64,000 nt of DNA from Adineta vaga (taxonomy: Eukaryota; Rotifera). Positions within the stretch are counted from its first letter, which is position 1. Every line of letters starts with the position of its first letter. The stretch spans positions 11,594,001 to 11,658,000 of the forward strand of contig CP075497.1 of the NCBI GenBank assembly GCA_021613535.1. Reading direction: 5' to 3'. This document shows positions 34,889 to 44,380 of this stretch, piece after piece. The position numbers and the translations under genes were made by a program. Under the pieces are notes generated by a model. That model was not told where the DNA came from and ran no database searches. It saw nothing but the letters and a program-made list of their open reading frames with translations.

Positions 34889-35718
34889 TTAAATAAAATT
34901 ACGAATAAGTTTTTTCTTCGTTCTACTTGAACTTCTTTTTGTAAAAGAATACCGGTAGCTATAATTTTTTTTAAATTTTATTTTGTATGATAAATCAGAC
35001 GAAAAGAAGAAAGAAGTGGGAGAAAGTCTTTAGAGTATGCACAGGGAAAGATGTGACGTAGATCCTTGATTTTATCTTGCTAAAATGTTTCAATAAAGAA
35101 AGTATACTGGAAAACAAGTTGATTGAGATTGAAGATTATCAAGTATCTAGATTACTCAAATCTTTTGACCCATGTGAGATACATTTTGAAAGTTTATTGG
35201 TGACATCAATCGATAGATTATATAATTCTGTATAAATGAGACGGAAACCAATTTTACACGGTGTTTCATTGATCATCAAAAAAGTAAGATAAAGATTTGA
35301 ACTCTGGTTTCTAAGTAAAGTACTAGATCGGATTTATTCAGCCAGATCTTTAAAAACTATAAAGATTTATTCTAATCTCATAAATCTTATCTGATAAGTA
35401 AATTCGTATTGATTTGAATTGATTAATGACTCCTGTAACGAACAAATTTTCTAGGTACATATCCGAATATGTTGAAGAGTGGTTATTGTTGAAATAATAA
35501 ATTATTATCCTTCTAAATAATGGATATTTGTCCTGTCGTTGTATTTTTCTACATAGATAGTTCTTTAAAAATAAGTTATAAGTGCGCGAAAAAGAAACAT
35601 TCTTTGCACCTTGTTCTACAGAAAATATGTGGTAATTAGCCACTCGATTTCTATTTCTTCCATTAACAACAAACAAGGTAATGAACTATGACTGGTTTTT
35701 TGAAAGATTAGTTTCGTT
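34889..35718. other. Spacer 3' of the F-box-like gene
   Basis: Poly(A) signal AATAAA just after the stop (about 34890). A minus-strand frame at 35350-35676 has no domain and a chance-like composition. Nothing else seen. Confidence 0.4.
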
Positions 35719-35886
35719 TTAAAATTGAAGTACATTTCGAAAAGTAAATCTCGATACATCACAATGACCGTTTGTTTCTCTAGCCGTGGTACCATTTTCT
35801 GCAAAAAATACATCCATCAATTTATATTCAGTTTTAAATTTTGAAAATAATATTTTTTACTGTGGTCGCTCAACATATGTTGGTGA
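35719..35886 (-). pseudogene. Remnant of the NADPH oxidase C-terminus
   Basis: Read on the minus strand, the fragment aligns with the last about 56 residues of the oxidase at 25583-25750: 'SPTYVERP', then 'ILFSKFKTEYK', 'VFFAENG' and 'HCDVSRFTFR' against 'SPTHVGRP', 'LLFSKFKTEHK', 'VFFTGNA' and 'HCDELRFTFR'. The Trp codon after the 'RP' segment is replaced by TAA, so it is dead. It lies left of cupin copy 2, in the same order and orientation as the intact oxidase relative to cupin copy 1, showing that the oxidase was duplicated together with the cupin and later lost. Confidence 0.85.
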
Positions 35887-37127
35887 TAGACTGGAACATC
35901 CTTCAAAAATGTATTTAGCATAAATATCCTCTGGAGAAAATGCCCCCTCCCCTTCTTTATCGAAATAGCCTTCTAGTAAATCATGGACAAAATCGAAGGT
36001 GAAGGTGTAGGTGTGAACGTAATTTCTGTGCGATATTACACATTACACACAACCATACATCACGTCTAAATCCTCAACCACTATTTGCAAGTAACGCTTA
36101 TTGAAAATCGAATCACTCGGTCCTATACTGCCACGATCTACATGTGAATATAACTGTATTTGGATATTAATCAGAGTTGATCCATACTACTTACAAAAGC
36201 AAACACATGCCATAGCGATTTTTGTAGGGACATATTCCATCGTTTGTGTAAATAAGGCTTTTCAGCGCAGCCCTTCAGACGCTAATGTGTGGAACTCACA
36301 TAGATGATTTACGACGGCAATGTGTTAATAATAAGATCCTGTCTTTAGTGAGGCTCTGTCTGTAAGGTTGGATGGAAGAAGCAAGACTAAAAATCCGTTG
36401 ACTTGAAATTTACACTTATTTTTCTTCCAAAAATATAGATGAGTCCCACAATAAAAACGATCACTTTGTACCTAAAAAATGGTCGCTTTGTCCCGTGTTA
36501 CCAACAAGCCCGATATATCGAGTTAAATTTTCGTAGCTAGACCCTATACTTTCAGTCTAGGAAAAAAGATTCAGTTCTACGTAAGTACAAGAAGTAGTTA
36601 CAACATTCAAAAAAAGCCAAGATGAATTTATTTACTATCTAATTAATGTTGCATTGTAAGTATACTTATGAGAATATTCATGGTAAACATGATAATGCTC
36701 ATTGAACAATCTGTCTCGTTTAGTTAATCGCACTGTAAATATTTACATAAAAAAGGATCACGATACTCTTTCGTGAGGTTTTAGAATATAACCAACTTTG
36801 CTTGAAAGCGACAAATAAAAACCAGTGAAGTAATTTACATTTTTTATTTATGTTTATATGTTCTCGCAATAAGAATATTTTTTCGTTCCTTCCCCGATAC
36901 ATGACATTTTAAAAATCACAGTCTACACAAATGACACTAAATAAACACGATTTATGTGTCACTATCGATAAGTGATTTTTCAGAACTCTTCCACAACTGC
37001 CCTGATTTGTGACATATAGAAAAAATATTTTCGCATTGTTTACTCAATCAAAAATACGTATAAATACTACAACATCAAACGGTTAATTTCATTTTCTCAA
37101 CAATATTCAAACAGTTTCTCATTTACA
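35887..37127. other. Decayed oxidase region and promoter of cupin copy 2
   Basis: Bases about 36840-36955 still resemble the first-exon and promoter region of the oxidase at about 28350-28540. Between about 35890 and 36620 lies sequence with no match to the oxidase and a slightly higher GC content by eye, possibly an old insertion; I find no terminal repeats or transposase motif in it. TATAAATA at 37059-37066 precedes the cupin. Confidence 0.45.
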
Positions 37128-38429
37128 ATGGCTTTAGTTGAATTTTTATGCTATTTGACAGTTTTCGCCGATGCTGCCGTGTGTCAACGACTGTTGAACA
37201 GCACTGCTGCTAATGCTACCACCACAATGATGTCAACAACAACCACAGCAAATCTTTCAAATCCATTGGCACCATCACGATTAGAATCAATCAAAAACTC
37301 TAACACCGAATTACGTCTTCTATCAAAAATGAATCCATCCGATTTCGTTTTCGATTTCAACAATGCAACAACAGGCGTCTCAAGAGGCACCGGTGGTCGT
37401 ACAGTTTCTGCAAATGTAAGTTTCTCAGATTTGTTCTATTGATTTGATATGAAATTTAATTTTATTTAGGCAAATAACTTTCCGGGCGTCATCGGTCATG
37501 GTATTGCAATGACAGTTGGTTTCCTAGGTCCATGTGGAATGAATCTTCCACACACCCATCCTCGTGCAACAGAAATCAATTATTCTGTTGATGGTCATTT
37601 TCAAGTTGGATTTTATCAAGAAAACGGTGCTGCTTTTATTATGAACGAATTACACAGTGGTCAAGTCGCCGTTTTTCCCAAAGGTGCTATCCATTTCGAA
37701 CAAAATCTAAATTGTCAACCAGCAACATTTGTAGCTGCATTTAATCATGAAGATCCAGGAGTATTAACTATTGCTAATGCATTTTTTGGTTCAATACCAG
37801 CTACAGTTGTTGGTGCTAGTCTTGGTGGATTAAATATCTCAACGATCGAAGATATTCGTATGCAAGTTGCCGAAAATCCAGCAGTTGGTATTGCTGAATG
37901 TCGTCGACGATGTAATCTTTAAACTATCAGATAAAAACTAAATGAGCAGTATTTTTTTTTTGGATCTCAATTAATTATTTTTTCTTTTGAATAATAAATA
38001 AACAAACTCATTCAGTTTCATGTTCAAGTTTTCATCTCTGACTCAAAAGTAACTGTAGGAAGAATGTGGCCTTGATGCAAAGTAAACATACTTAAAGGCA
38101 CGCAGAACAGACATTGAATACAAAAAAATCATAAACATTTTTTTTTTGAAATTTCTCCGAAAAAGTGATTGCTGTGGATTTGTATATTAATAACAATTTT
38201 CAAAGGAAGAACGAAAAGATGCATGATTTTGCAATAACACAAGAACGTGTTGTTGTTGCTTTTTCGGAACATTGACACTTCTTTCATCGCTATGCAACAT
38301 AGAAGAAACAAAAAGTTGTATGGCATAATGTCATTCTTAGAAGTAGAATAATGCAAGAACATTCATTGGATCAACCTGTCTAAACGAAGTGAACTATTTT
38401 ATAAGAAAAATTTTCTTTTATTTAACTTT
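36955..38429 (+). repeat. Segmental duplication, copy 2 (cupin block)
   Basis: Near-identical partner of 28537-30013, same orientation, about 8.4 kb away. Only scattered substitutions and small T-run length changes are seen, including in intron and flanks, so homogenisation is recent. The right border runs into the 3' end of the ZFAND1-like gene (stop codon 38418-38420). Confidence 0.9.
37128..37922 (+). CDS. Secreted germin-like cupin, copy 2
   Basis: Exons 37128-37415 and 37470-37922 (246 aa), offset from copy 1 by exactly 8414 bases. The two proteins differ at one residue by my reading (Val for Ile after 'DGHFQ'), with a few synonymous changes. Signal peptide and both cupin motifs with the three His and one Glu ligands are kept, so this copy should be functional. 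Unlike copy 1 it has no intact oxidase neighbour. Its 3' end converges with the ZFAND1-like gene about 0.5 kb away. Confidence 0.88.
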
Positions 38430-39155
38430 TTTTAAAATAATAACATCAGCATCGTGTAAGTCTTTTAAATCACTAATTGTTGTTGATAAATCTAATGGAA
38501 TTTGATCCCGTTCTAAAATAATAATACGATTTGCTGGTAACAATTTCAATTCTTTAGTTAAATAATCAAGTCCTTTTCCTAATGGCCAAAGTTTAGAAAG
38601 ATAAAATGGATATCGTTTCTTATTTTCGTTATCATCATCATCAGCAATTTGTACAAATACATGAAGGCGATTTTCCATTGGAACACCAGTGGGTCCTTTT
38701 GCTGTTTGTTTTAGCTTCATCATAGTAACTTTGTTTGCTAATGCTTCATTTTTTGTACCAATAAATTTCTCTGTTGGATAATTACTCGCCGCTTTTGGTT
38801 CATTTTTATTCGTCTGTGATGTGTAATGAGTTGATGGCTGTTGTTGCGATCGATGGGAACATTCATGATCATCAAAATGACGATGTTCAACACAAAAGTT
38901 CTTTAAACATAACGGACATGTGAAACTAATTGGAGATTTTTGACTTTTACAACCTTGTGTATAAGCACATGGAAGAAATGATGATGAATTCGATGAAGTT
39001 ATTGAATCTGTTTGTTGTAAGGAAATACACGAATGATCCGGCGCTGAACCATGCCGTTTGCAAAATGTTTTTGAACAATAAATACAATGAACAGGAAGAA
39101 AATCGAGTGTATTACATTGTGGATATTCACAATGTGTTCCTAATAGTTCAACCAT
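38418..39155 (-). CDS. ZFAND1: AN1-type zinc finger protein, ZFAND1-like
   Basis: Intron-free, 245 aa. Two AN1 zinc fingers: 'GTHCEYPQCNTLDFLPVHC' through 'FCKRHGSAPDHSC', and 'CAYTQGCKSQ' through 'NFCVEHRHFDDHECSH', with the expected Cys/His ligands. After a linker comes the region found in ZFAND1 ('VTMMKLKQTAKGPTGVPMENR') and a C-terminal ubiquitin-like part. In animals ZFAND1 brings the 26S proteasome and p97 to stress granules. Divergent from PPP4R2 with 163 bases between start codons, so they likely share a promoter. Confidence 0.85.
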   Translation of the reverse strand: MVELLGTHCEYPQCNTLDFLPVHCIYCSKTFCKRHGSAPDHSCISLQQTDSITSSNSSSFLPCAYTQGCKSQKSPISFTCPLCLKNFCVEHRHFDDHECSHRSQQQPSTHYTSQTNKNEPKAASNYPTEKFIGTKNEALANKVTMMKLKQTAKGPTGVPMENRLHVFVQIADDDDNENKKRYPFYLSKLWPLGKGLDYLTKELKLLPANRIIILERDQIPLDLSTTISDLKDLHDADVIILKKVK

Positions 39156-39318
39156 AATGATGAAATAATCATGTATGCTTACGCTATGCTATGAATTGTT
39201 CTATTTTATTATTGGAGAATAAAGGACGAATAAGATAGCAGATGTATTCGATTTACTTTGCGGATAATTTTGATCTTTCTCTTCTTTGTTTTCAAATCTA
39301 TTCGTACAAACAGATGAG

Positions 39319-40430
39319 ATGGAGATAGCTGAAGAAGAACACGAACAAGCTGCCGTTACTTCAAGTTCATCACCAAATTTAGTTATTGATATTCTTGATA
39401 GTAAATTTAGTTTTTGAAAAAAGAAACATATATTTCAACATGTTGTTTTTTCTCTTTTGATATATTTAGAATACCTTGAAAAAACAGAAAATGAACGAGT
39501 TTTAACTCCTGAATTAGAACAAATTCTTGTTCAAATTGCCAAAACCGGTTATTCACGGTGAGAATAAAATTTTGTTTTTAAATTTAATGTTCATAATTTC
39601 TTGTAGTTATCCATGGGAGAAAATCAAACCATTATTTCTTCAAAAGTTAACAATCGTCCTTGATGAATTTAATAATGAATCAAATATGGATAAATTAGAC
39701 GTTCATCCTAACGTAGATCGATCAACTTTTGAAGAGTTGAAAAATGATATTATTGAAAGAATTGATTCGTTTGAAAAGTAAATTTCAATTCAATTCAATT
39801 CCTATTCTATTTCGTTTTACTTTTTGCAAGTGCTCCATTTACAATTCAACGTTTATGTGAATTAATACTTTCACCACATGCACATTATAGAAGAACAGAT
39901 AAATTTGTACGTGGTTTAACGAAATGTGTTTCAGTTGTAACGACCATTGACAACGAAGGAAAGTAAGTAATTCAATGAAACTTCTTGTTTTTATACGAAG
40001 ATTCTTATTGTAACATTGTTTATTCCTCTTCTTTTTCTTTAGTAAAATTTATATTGAACCACCTCGAAATGGTTTTTCATCTTCAACAACAATGGATTCC
40101 TCTGATTCTCTTTCAAATTCTCAAATTACAAACGGTTTTGCTATTCCACATAATGTCAATGATAATGATTCTATTCGACTTGAAAGTCAAGAAACTCAAG
40201 CTGGTTCAACAATAAATACTCAATTAGATGATGAGATGGGACAAGATACAAATGAAGATGAACAAGATGAAGATGATGAAGAAGAGGAGGAAGACGAAGA
40301 AGAAGAGAAACCACCTTCATCATCCTCGTCACCCCCACAAACAAATCTTACAGATGAAAATAGTAGTTCAAGTAATAGCAATTCTACACCATTACCATCA
40401 TCATCAACTGAAGATATGCTTGAACAATAA
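39319..40430 (+). CDS. PPP4R2: Protein phosphatase 4 regulatory subunit 2
   Basis: Five exons: 39319-39400, 39470-39557, 39607-39777, 39831-39962, 40043-40430 (286 aa, phases agree). The N-terminal part matches PPP4R2: 'QILVQIAKTGYSR', 'YPWEKIKPLFLQKL', 'APFTIQRLCELILSP', 'YRRTDKFVRGLTKCVSVV'. The C-terminal half is disordered, Ser/Asn-rich with an acidic stretch and ends 'DMLEQ'. It binds the PP4 catalytic subunit and centres it on targets in DNA repair and centrosome function. The ATG at 39314 is out of frame and stops quickly, so 39319 is chosen. Confidence 0.9.
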
Positions 40431-42102
40431 ACGTGAATATCATCAAATTAAAATTTTTTTTTGTTCTTTTTTTCTGTATATAAAGAATATGAGTTTGGAA
40501 ACACAAAGAAACACTAATTGTGAAAGTCATTATTATTCCTATTTGTTTACTCTTTCATTCAATAAAAAAAGACAAGAAGTTCACATTTTTAATACTAATC
40601 TTTTCTTGACTGAAAAATAGTTCTATTTCATCAGTATCTAATTGCGAAAGAAATGGAGATGACGAAAAAAAGATCAAAATAAATATTGATCTACCTTGTT
40701 TTCGATGAAACGAAACTGAATAGTGATCGAAACACGAGGATTGACTTCGACTTTCTTCTTTTTCTGATATCTTCTTAATAACATCAGTCCAGCAAAAAAT
40801 CCATAGAAACGTCAGAAAAAAAACATGCTTTCCGTCAACAAATCTCATAACAACTCATACCATCGATTTCGTCGCATTGAGCCATATCGATTCACATATT
40901 TTTCGTTTCGGTTGGTCCTATTTCCAGTGTAGTATGTGTCACCATTCTATAAAATTAAACAAATGAGAATAATTTTATTATTCTATATGAGACTTCGCTG
41001 ATTGCATTGGTCTTTAATATTATGTACTTTTTTTCAGTATGATGCAATATCGATATCGCTGCTTTTGACAAATAGATGAATTAAAACTTGAATAGGTATT
41101 TTTCAAAGTCATAGTATTCTGCATCCGCAAACATAGAGATCGATATCGTAAACCTCCAAGATAATGTGCTCTTCACATGAGACTCTTGAAGTTATTAAAC
41201 ATGTTAATTGAATCAACTGTGTCTTAGCTACTTAAACGTTTAAAGCTAATAACTGGTATGACGATAAATAAGTACAAGAACATTACAGACAAATTCGGTG
41301 CATAGTTTTGTCCTCTGCTATTTCTTTCAGATATAAAGATGAATGTCGATGAATAACACATGTTTGGTTTTTTGTTGCATTGATAAGTCTAAATCGAATA
41401 GTTTTCGCAAAAATAACAAATATTTCTCTAGCTAATCTCTGACACAATACAATGAAGTGATAGATGAATTCGTTTCAACAAGTTGTTTATCTTAAAACAA
41501 TACAAGATAGAGAGATGCCAATAACAGAGAATCTTTTTCGTCTAATAAAAGTTCTAAATGTTATGTTCACATGAAAACTGTGAACGTCTCGAGTAATATA
41601 TAATATCTTAATGCTACACGAGAGTTGTTATAAGATCGCGATGATAAGAGCTGTATCTGTGATTCTAAAGTCTATCTCGTAGATATCTACTGATCGATGT
41701 AATCCTTTTGTCAATATGTTATGTACCAATTGCTTCTGCTGCTGCTGTTATCATCATAAAGTTAGAGTGAACAAACACATAACTATTTGAAGAGTTTTCG
41801 CAGCACGTGTTAAACATCCTTTATTCCACGGATTCAATACAATTATATAAAAAAGTTTGGGTTTGAAAACACAACCAAAGTCATTCTTATTTTTTTTAAT
41901 TGTTCATTATTTTCTTTGATAACGACGAACAAAAAGTTCCTTTTCGGTAGTAACAATGTGACATCTGCAGTTGTTTGTTGAATGATGACTCATCAATGTT
42001 TTTTTTTGCTTCCTTCTCTTCTCCCTCTTGTCTTTTTCTTGAAAAAAAACGCACTGACTGAACTGAACTAAGTTATTAAATCTTTTTAGAAATCATTTTG
42101 AA
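40431..42102. other. Spacer 3' of PPP4R2
   Basis: No gene recognised. A minus-strand frame at 40555-40848 is Phe/Ser-rich without a domain. At the right end an acceptor-like TCTTTTTAG (about 42090) precedes the next ATG, suggesting a 5' UTR intron for the gene at 42103. Confidence 0.45.
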
Positions 42103-43053
42103 ATGGCCTCATCATCAAATCGTGAAGCGTCTCCTTCGAAAGTCAATGAAGATAAAGTTAATGTCGAAAGTCTAAACAAACCTAAACAAACAACTGTTGA
42201 TGAATCCAAGAAAAAAACCCATCAAGATATTCGTAAACTTGAACATGTCCCTGAATTATCTCGTACTGCTATAAGTGAACATGAACTTGAAACTGATCAA
42301 ATAGCATTAGCAACATCCAATGAAAATCTTCTGATTTATGATTCTACGAAATTTATTCTTTTTGATCAAAAACTTCAAAAAATAAAAGAATTTGAATGGA
42401 AGGAATTTGATTCATCGGGAATCCTAACAGTCGATGATCTCACTTATTTGTCATGTCAAAATTCTTATCTTGTCTTAACACGAACTCATATATATGAATT
42501 AAATGTTGATTCATTTGATATGAAACCTTTAAAAGAATTTAGTCGCCAAGATAAATCTGGCGATGATAAACTGGAATTTGCATCTATTACTGCTCATGAT
42601 GAACATATCTTTCTTGCTCATTCCGATGCATCAGCAGTTGCTAAATGGACATGGAAACCAACATTACAATTAATGAATCGATGGACAAAAACAAAATTTG
42701 TTGAAGAAACTGATTCAGCAGTTTTAGCAATTCGTACTAATGGTACACATGTTGGTTTATTAATTAAAGGTGATACAATACGTTTAGAAGTATTTGATTT
42801 TAATTTAGCAACACGTATTGTTCATCATCTTGAATTAAGTCCAACAGCAATGATGTTAACATCATTAGGAAATAATCAATGGCTTGTTACTGATAGTGAA
42901 CAACATGAATTATTATTGATTAATGAAGATAATAAAATACAAAAAACTCAAAATAAAGATAGTTCACCATTGAATGCAGGAAGATTGGTGAATGATTATC
43001 TTGTTATTAAATGTCAAAAACCAAATAAACTTCAAATATTTCAGTTGGATTAA
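42103..43053 (+). CDS. Unknown 316-aa soluble protein, possible beta-propeller
   Basis: Single coding exon with good start context (GAAATGG). The first about 55 residues are charged and disordered (Ser, Lys, Glu, Pro). The rest alternates short hydrophobic strands with turns in a repeating way, e.g. 'NLLIYDSTKFILFDQKL', 'YLVLTRTHIYELNVDSF', 'EHIFLAHSDASAVAKWTW', 'HVGLLIKGDTIRLEVFD', 'NQWLVTDSEQHELLLI', which suggests a beta-propeller of about six blades. No WD or Kelch signature and no known family recognised. No signal peptide. Confidence 0.7.
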   Translation: MASSSNREASPSKVNEDKVNVESLNKPKQTTVDESKKKTHQDIRKLEHVPELSRTAISEHELETDQIALATSNENLLIYDSTKFILFDQKLQKIKEFEWKEFDSSGILTVDDLTYLSCQNSYLVLTRTHIYELNVDSFDMKPLKEFSRQDKSGDDKLEFASITAHDEHIFLAHSDASAVAKWTWKPTLQLMNRWTKTKFVEETDSAVLAIRTNGTHVGLLIKGDTIRLEVFDFNLATRIVHHLELSPTAMMLTSLGNNQWLVTDSEQHELLLINEDNKIQKTQNKDSSPLNAGRLVNDYLVIKCQKPNKLQIFQLD

Positions 43054-43215
43054 AAATTATGAATTTGAAGACAATTTTATCTCAAATAAACCTGCTGTAA
43101 TTAGAATTTAACTCTTCTTTTTCTGTATTTTATTTTACAACGCTAGTTTAAATCAAAAAATGTTTTATACAAACACACTAGCAAGAAACAAAAAAAAACT
43201 AAAGATGACAAAGTT

Positions 43216-43912
43216 TTATTTTGTATGTTCAATTTGAATCTGACGATCTTTAGGTTCAGCTTTTGGTAATGGTGCTTCGATTGAAAGAACGCCATTTTCA
43301 GTAAATGTAGATTTTAAATCATCAAGTTTAAGATCTTCTGGTAATGTATAAGATTGACTGAATTCATGAAGAGAATAACTATTTCCAGCCTAAAATAAAA
43401 TCAAGATTTTCATTGATGAAATTATCACTTGAATTCATACCTTCTTCTCTTTCTTTCCTGAAACAGTCAATGTACCATTTTGTGTTTTGATTTTGACTTC
43501 TTCTGGTTCGAAACCACGCATATCAAATGCAAGTTGAAATTTTCGTGATCCATCAGCTTCAGTTACAATCATATTATTTTCTAAATGAATTAAATTAAAC
43601 TAATTTCATTGAAAACAAAAAAGTTTATTTACCATTTGTATTGTTACCAGTATAATTCATTAATGATCGATTATCATTCGCATTATTCGTGTTACTACCA
43701 CGGAAGTAGTTATCGAATTGTCGTTGCATACGATCGAATTCTTTTTCCAAATCACGAAAGACATTCGATGATGAACCAAGAAATACATCAGGTAAATTTC
43801 GTGGATTTCGATAGAAAAAAGTACGAACAGGTCCACACGTGTTGCCTATCATTGATAGACCACATCGAGTAGTTGGTACAAGAAGACGTGAAACAATACG
43901 AGATGAAGCCAT
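43216..43912 (-). CDS. Small heat-shock protein (Hsp20/alpha-crystallin), mitochondrial type
   Basis: Three exons: 43633-43912, 43441-43580, 43216-43389 (197 aa). The N-terminus (MASSRIVSRLLVPTTRCG...) is rich in Arg/Ser, poor in acids and fits a mitochondrial presequence. The alpha-crystallin domain shows 'FQLAFDMRGFEPEEVKIK', 'NGTLTVSGKK', 'FSQSYTLPEDLKLDDLKS' and the family hallmark 'ENGVLSIEAPLP'. It would hold unfolding proteins as an ATP-independent chaperone, probably in mitochondria. A TATA box (43941-43950) and a heat-shock element (44000-44017) stand just upstream, so HSF control is likely. Confidence 0.92.
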
Positions 43913-43939
43913 TATAGAAAATGTTTATATTGATAGGAG

Positions 43940-43950
43940 CTATATAAATA
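43940..43950 (-). promoter_or_regulatory. TATA box of the small heat-shock gene
   Basis: The minus strand reads TATTTATATAG about 30 bases before the ATG, implying a very short leader. It lies between the heat-shock element and the start codon. Confidence 0.55.
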
Positions 43951-43999
43951 AGACGACTTGTCAATTGACATTCGTTTATATATTCTAAGGGATTGATCA

Positions 44000-44017
44000 T
44001 TCTCGAATATTCGAGAA
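44000..44017. promoter_or_regulatory. Heat-shock element
   Basis: The 18 bases TTCTCGAATATTCGAGAA contain four perfect alternating units (TTC-nn-GAA-nn-TTC-nn-GAA) and are a full palindrome; a further TTC follows at 44018-44020. This is the HSF trimer consensus, about 90 bases upstream of the small heat-shock ATG. Confidence 0.85.
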
Positions 44018-44380
44018 TTCTCTCTCATATTCAGGTACATAGGAGCTAATTCTTCCAATAGTGATGACATTTCACTATCGATCGATCGTAAGAGAAAAGA
44101 AAAAAAACGTAGAACGAATGCACCGATGTCGCTATATAGCGACTCCTATTGCATCAGCTATGTCTGATGCAACGCCTATAGTATATTCTAGATTCATCGA
44201 GAAGCAAGTAAAAAGAGGTCACCATAATTCTTATCAGTTAGTCTATATTGAATTGATGAATGAATTATCGAGTTGAACTCGTTGATTTTGTCTTCAATTT
44301 ATATGAATTGAATTTTAAAAAAAGAAAAAGAAATAAAATTGTTCTTCTAAAAATAATAAATCTTTGATAATTATACAGCA

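Noticed and set aside
40228-40620. 130-codon plus-strand Lys/Met/His-rich frame
   Set aside because: Shifted-frame shadow of the acidic tail of PPP4R2 that runs into its 3' UTR.
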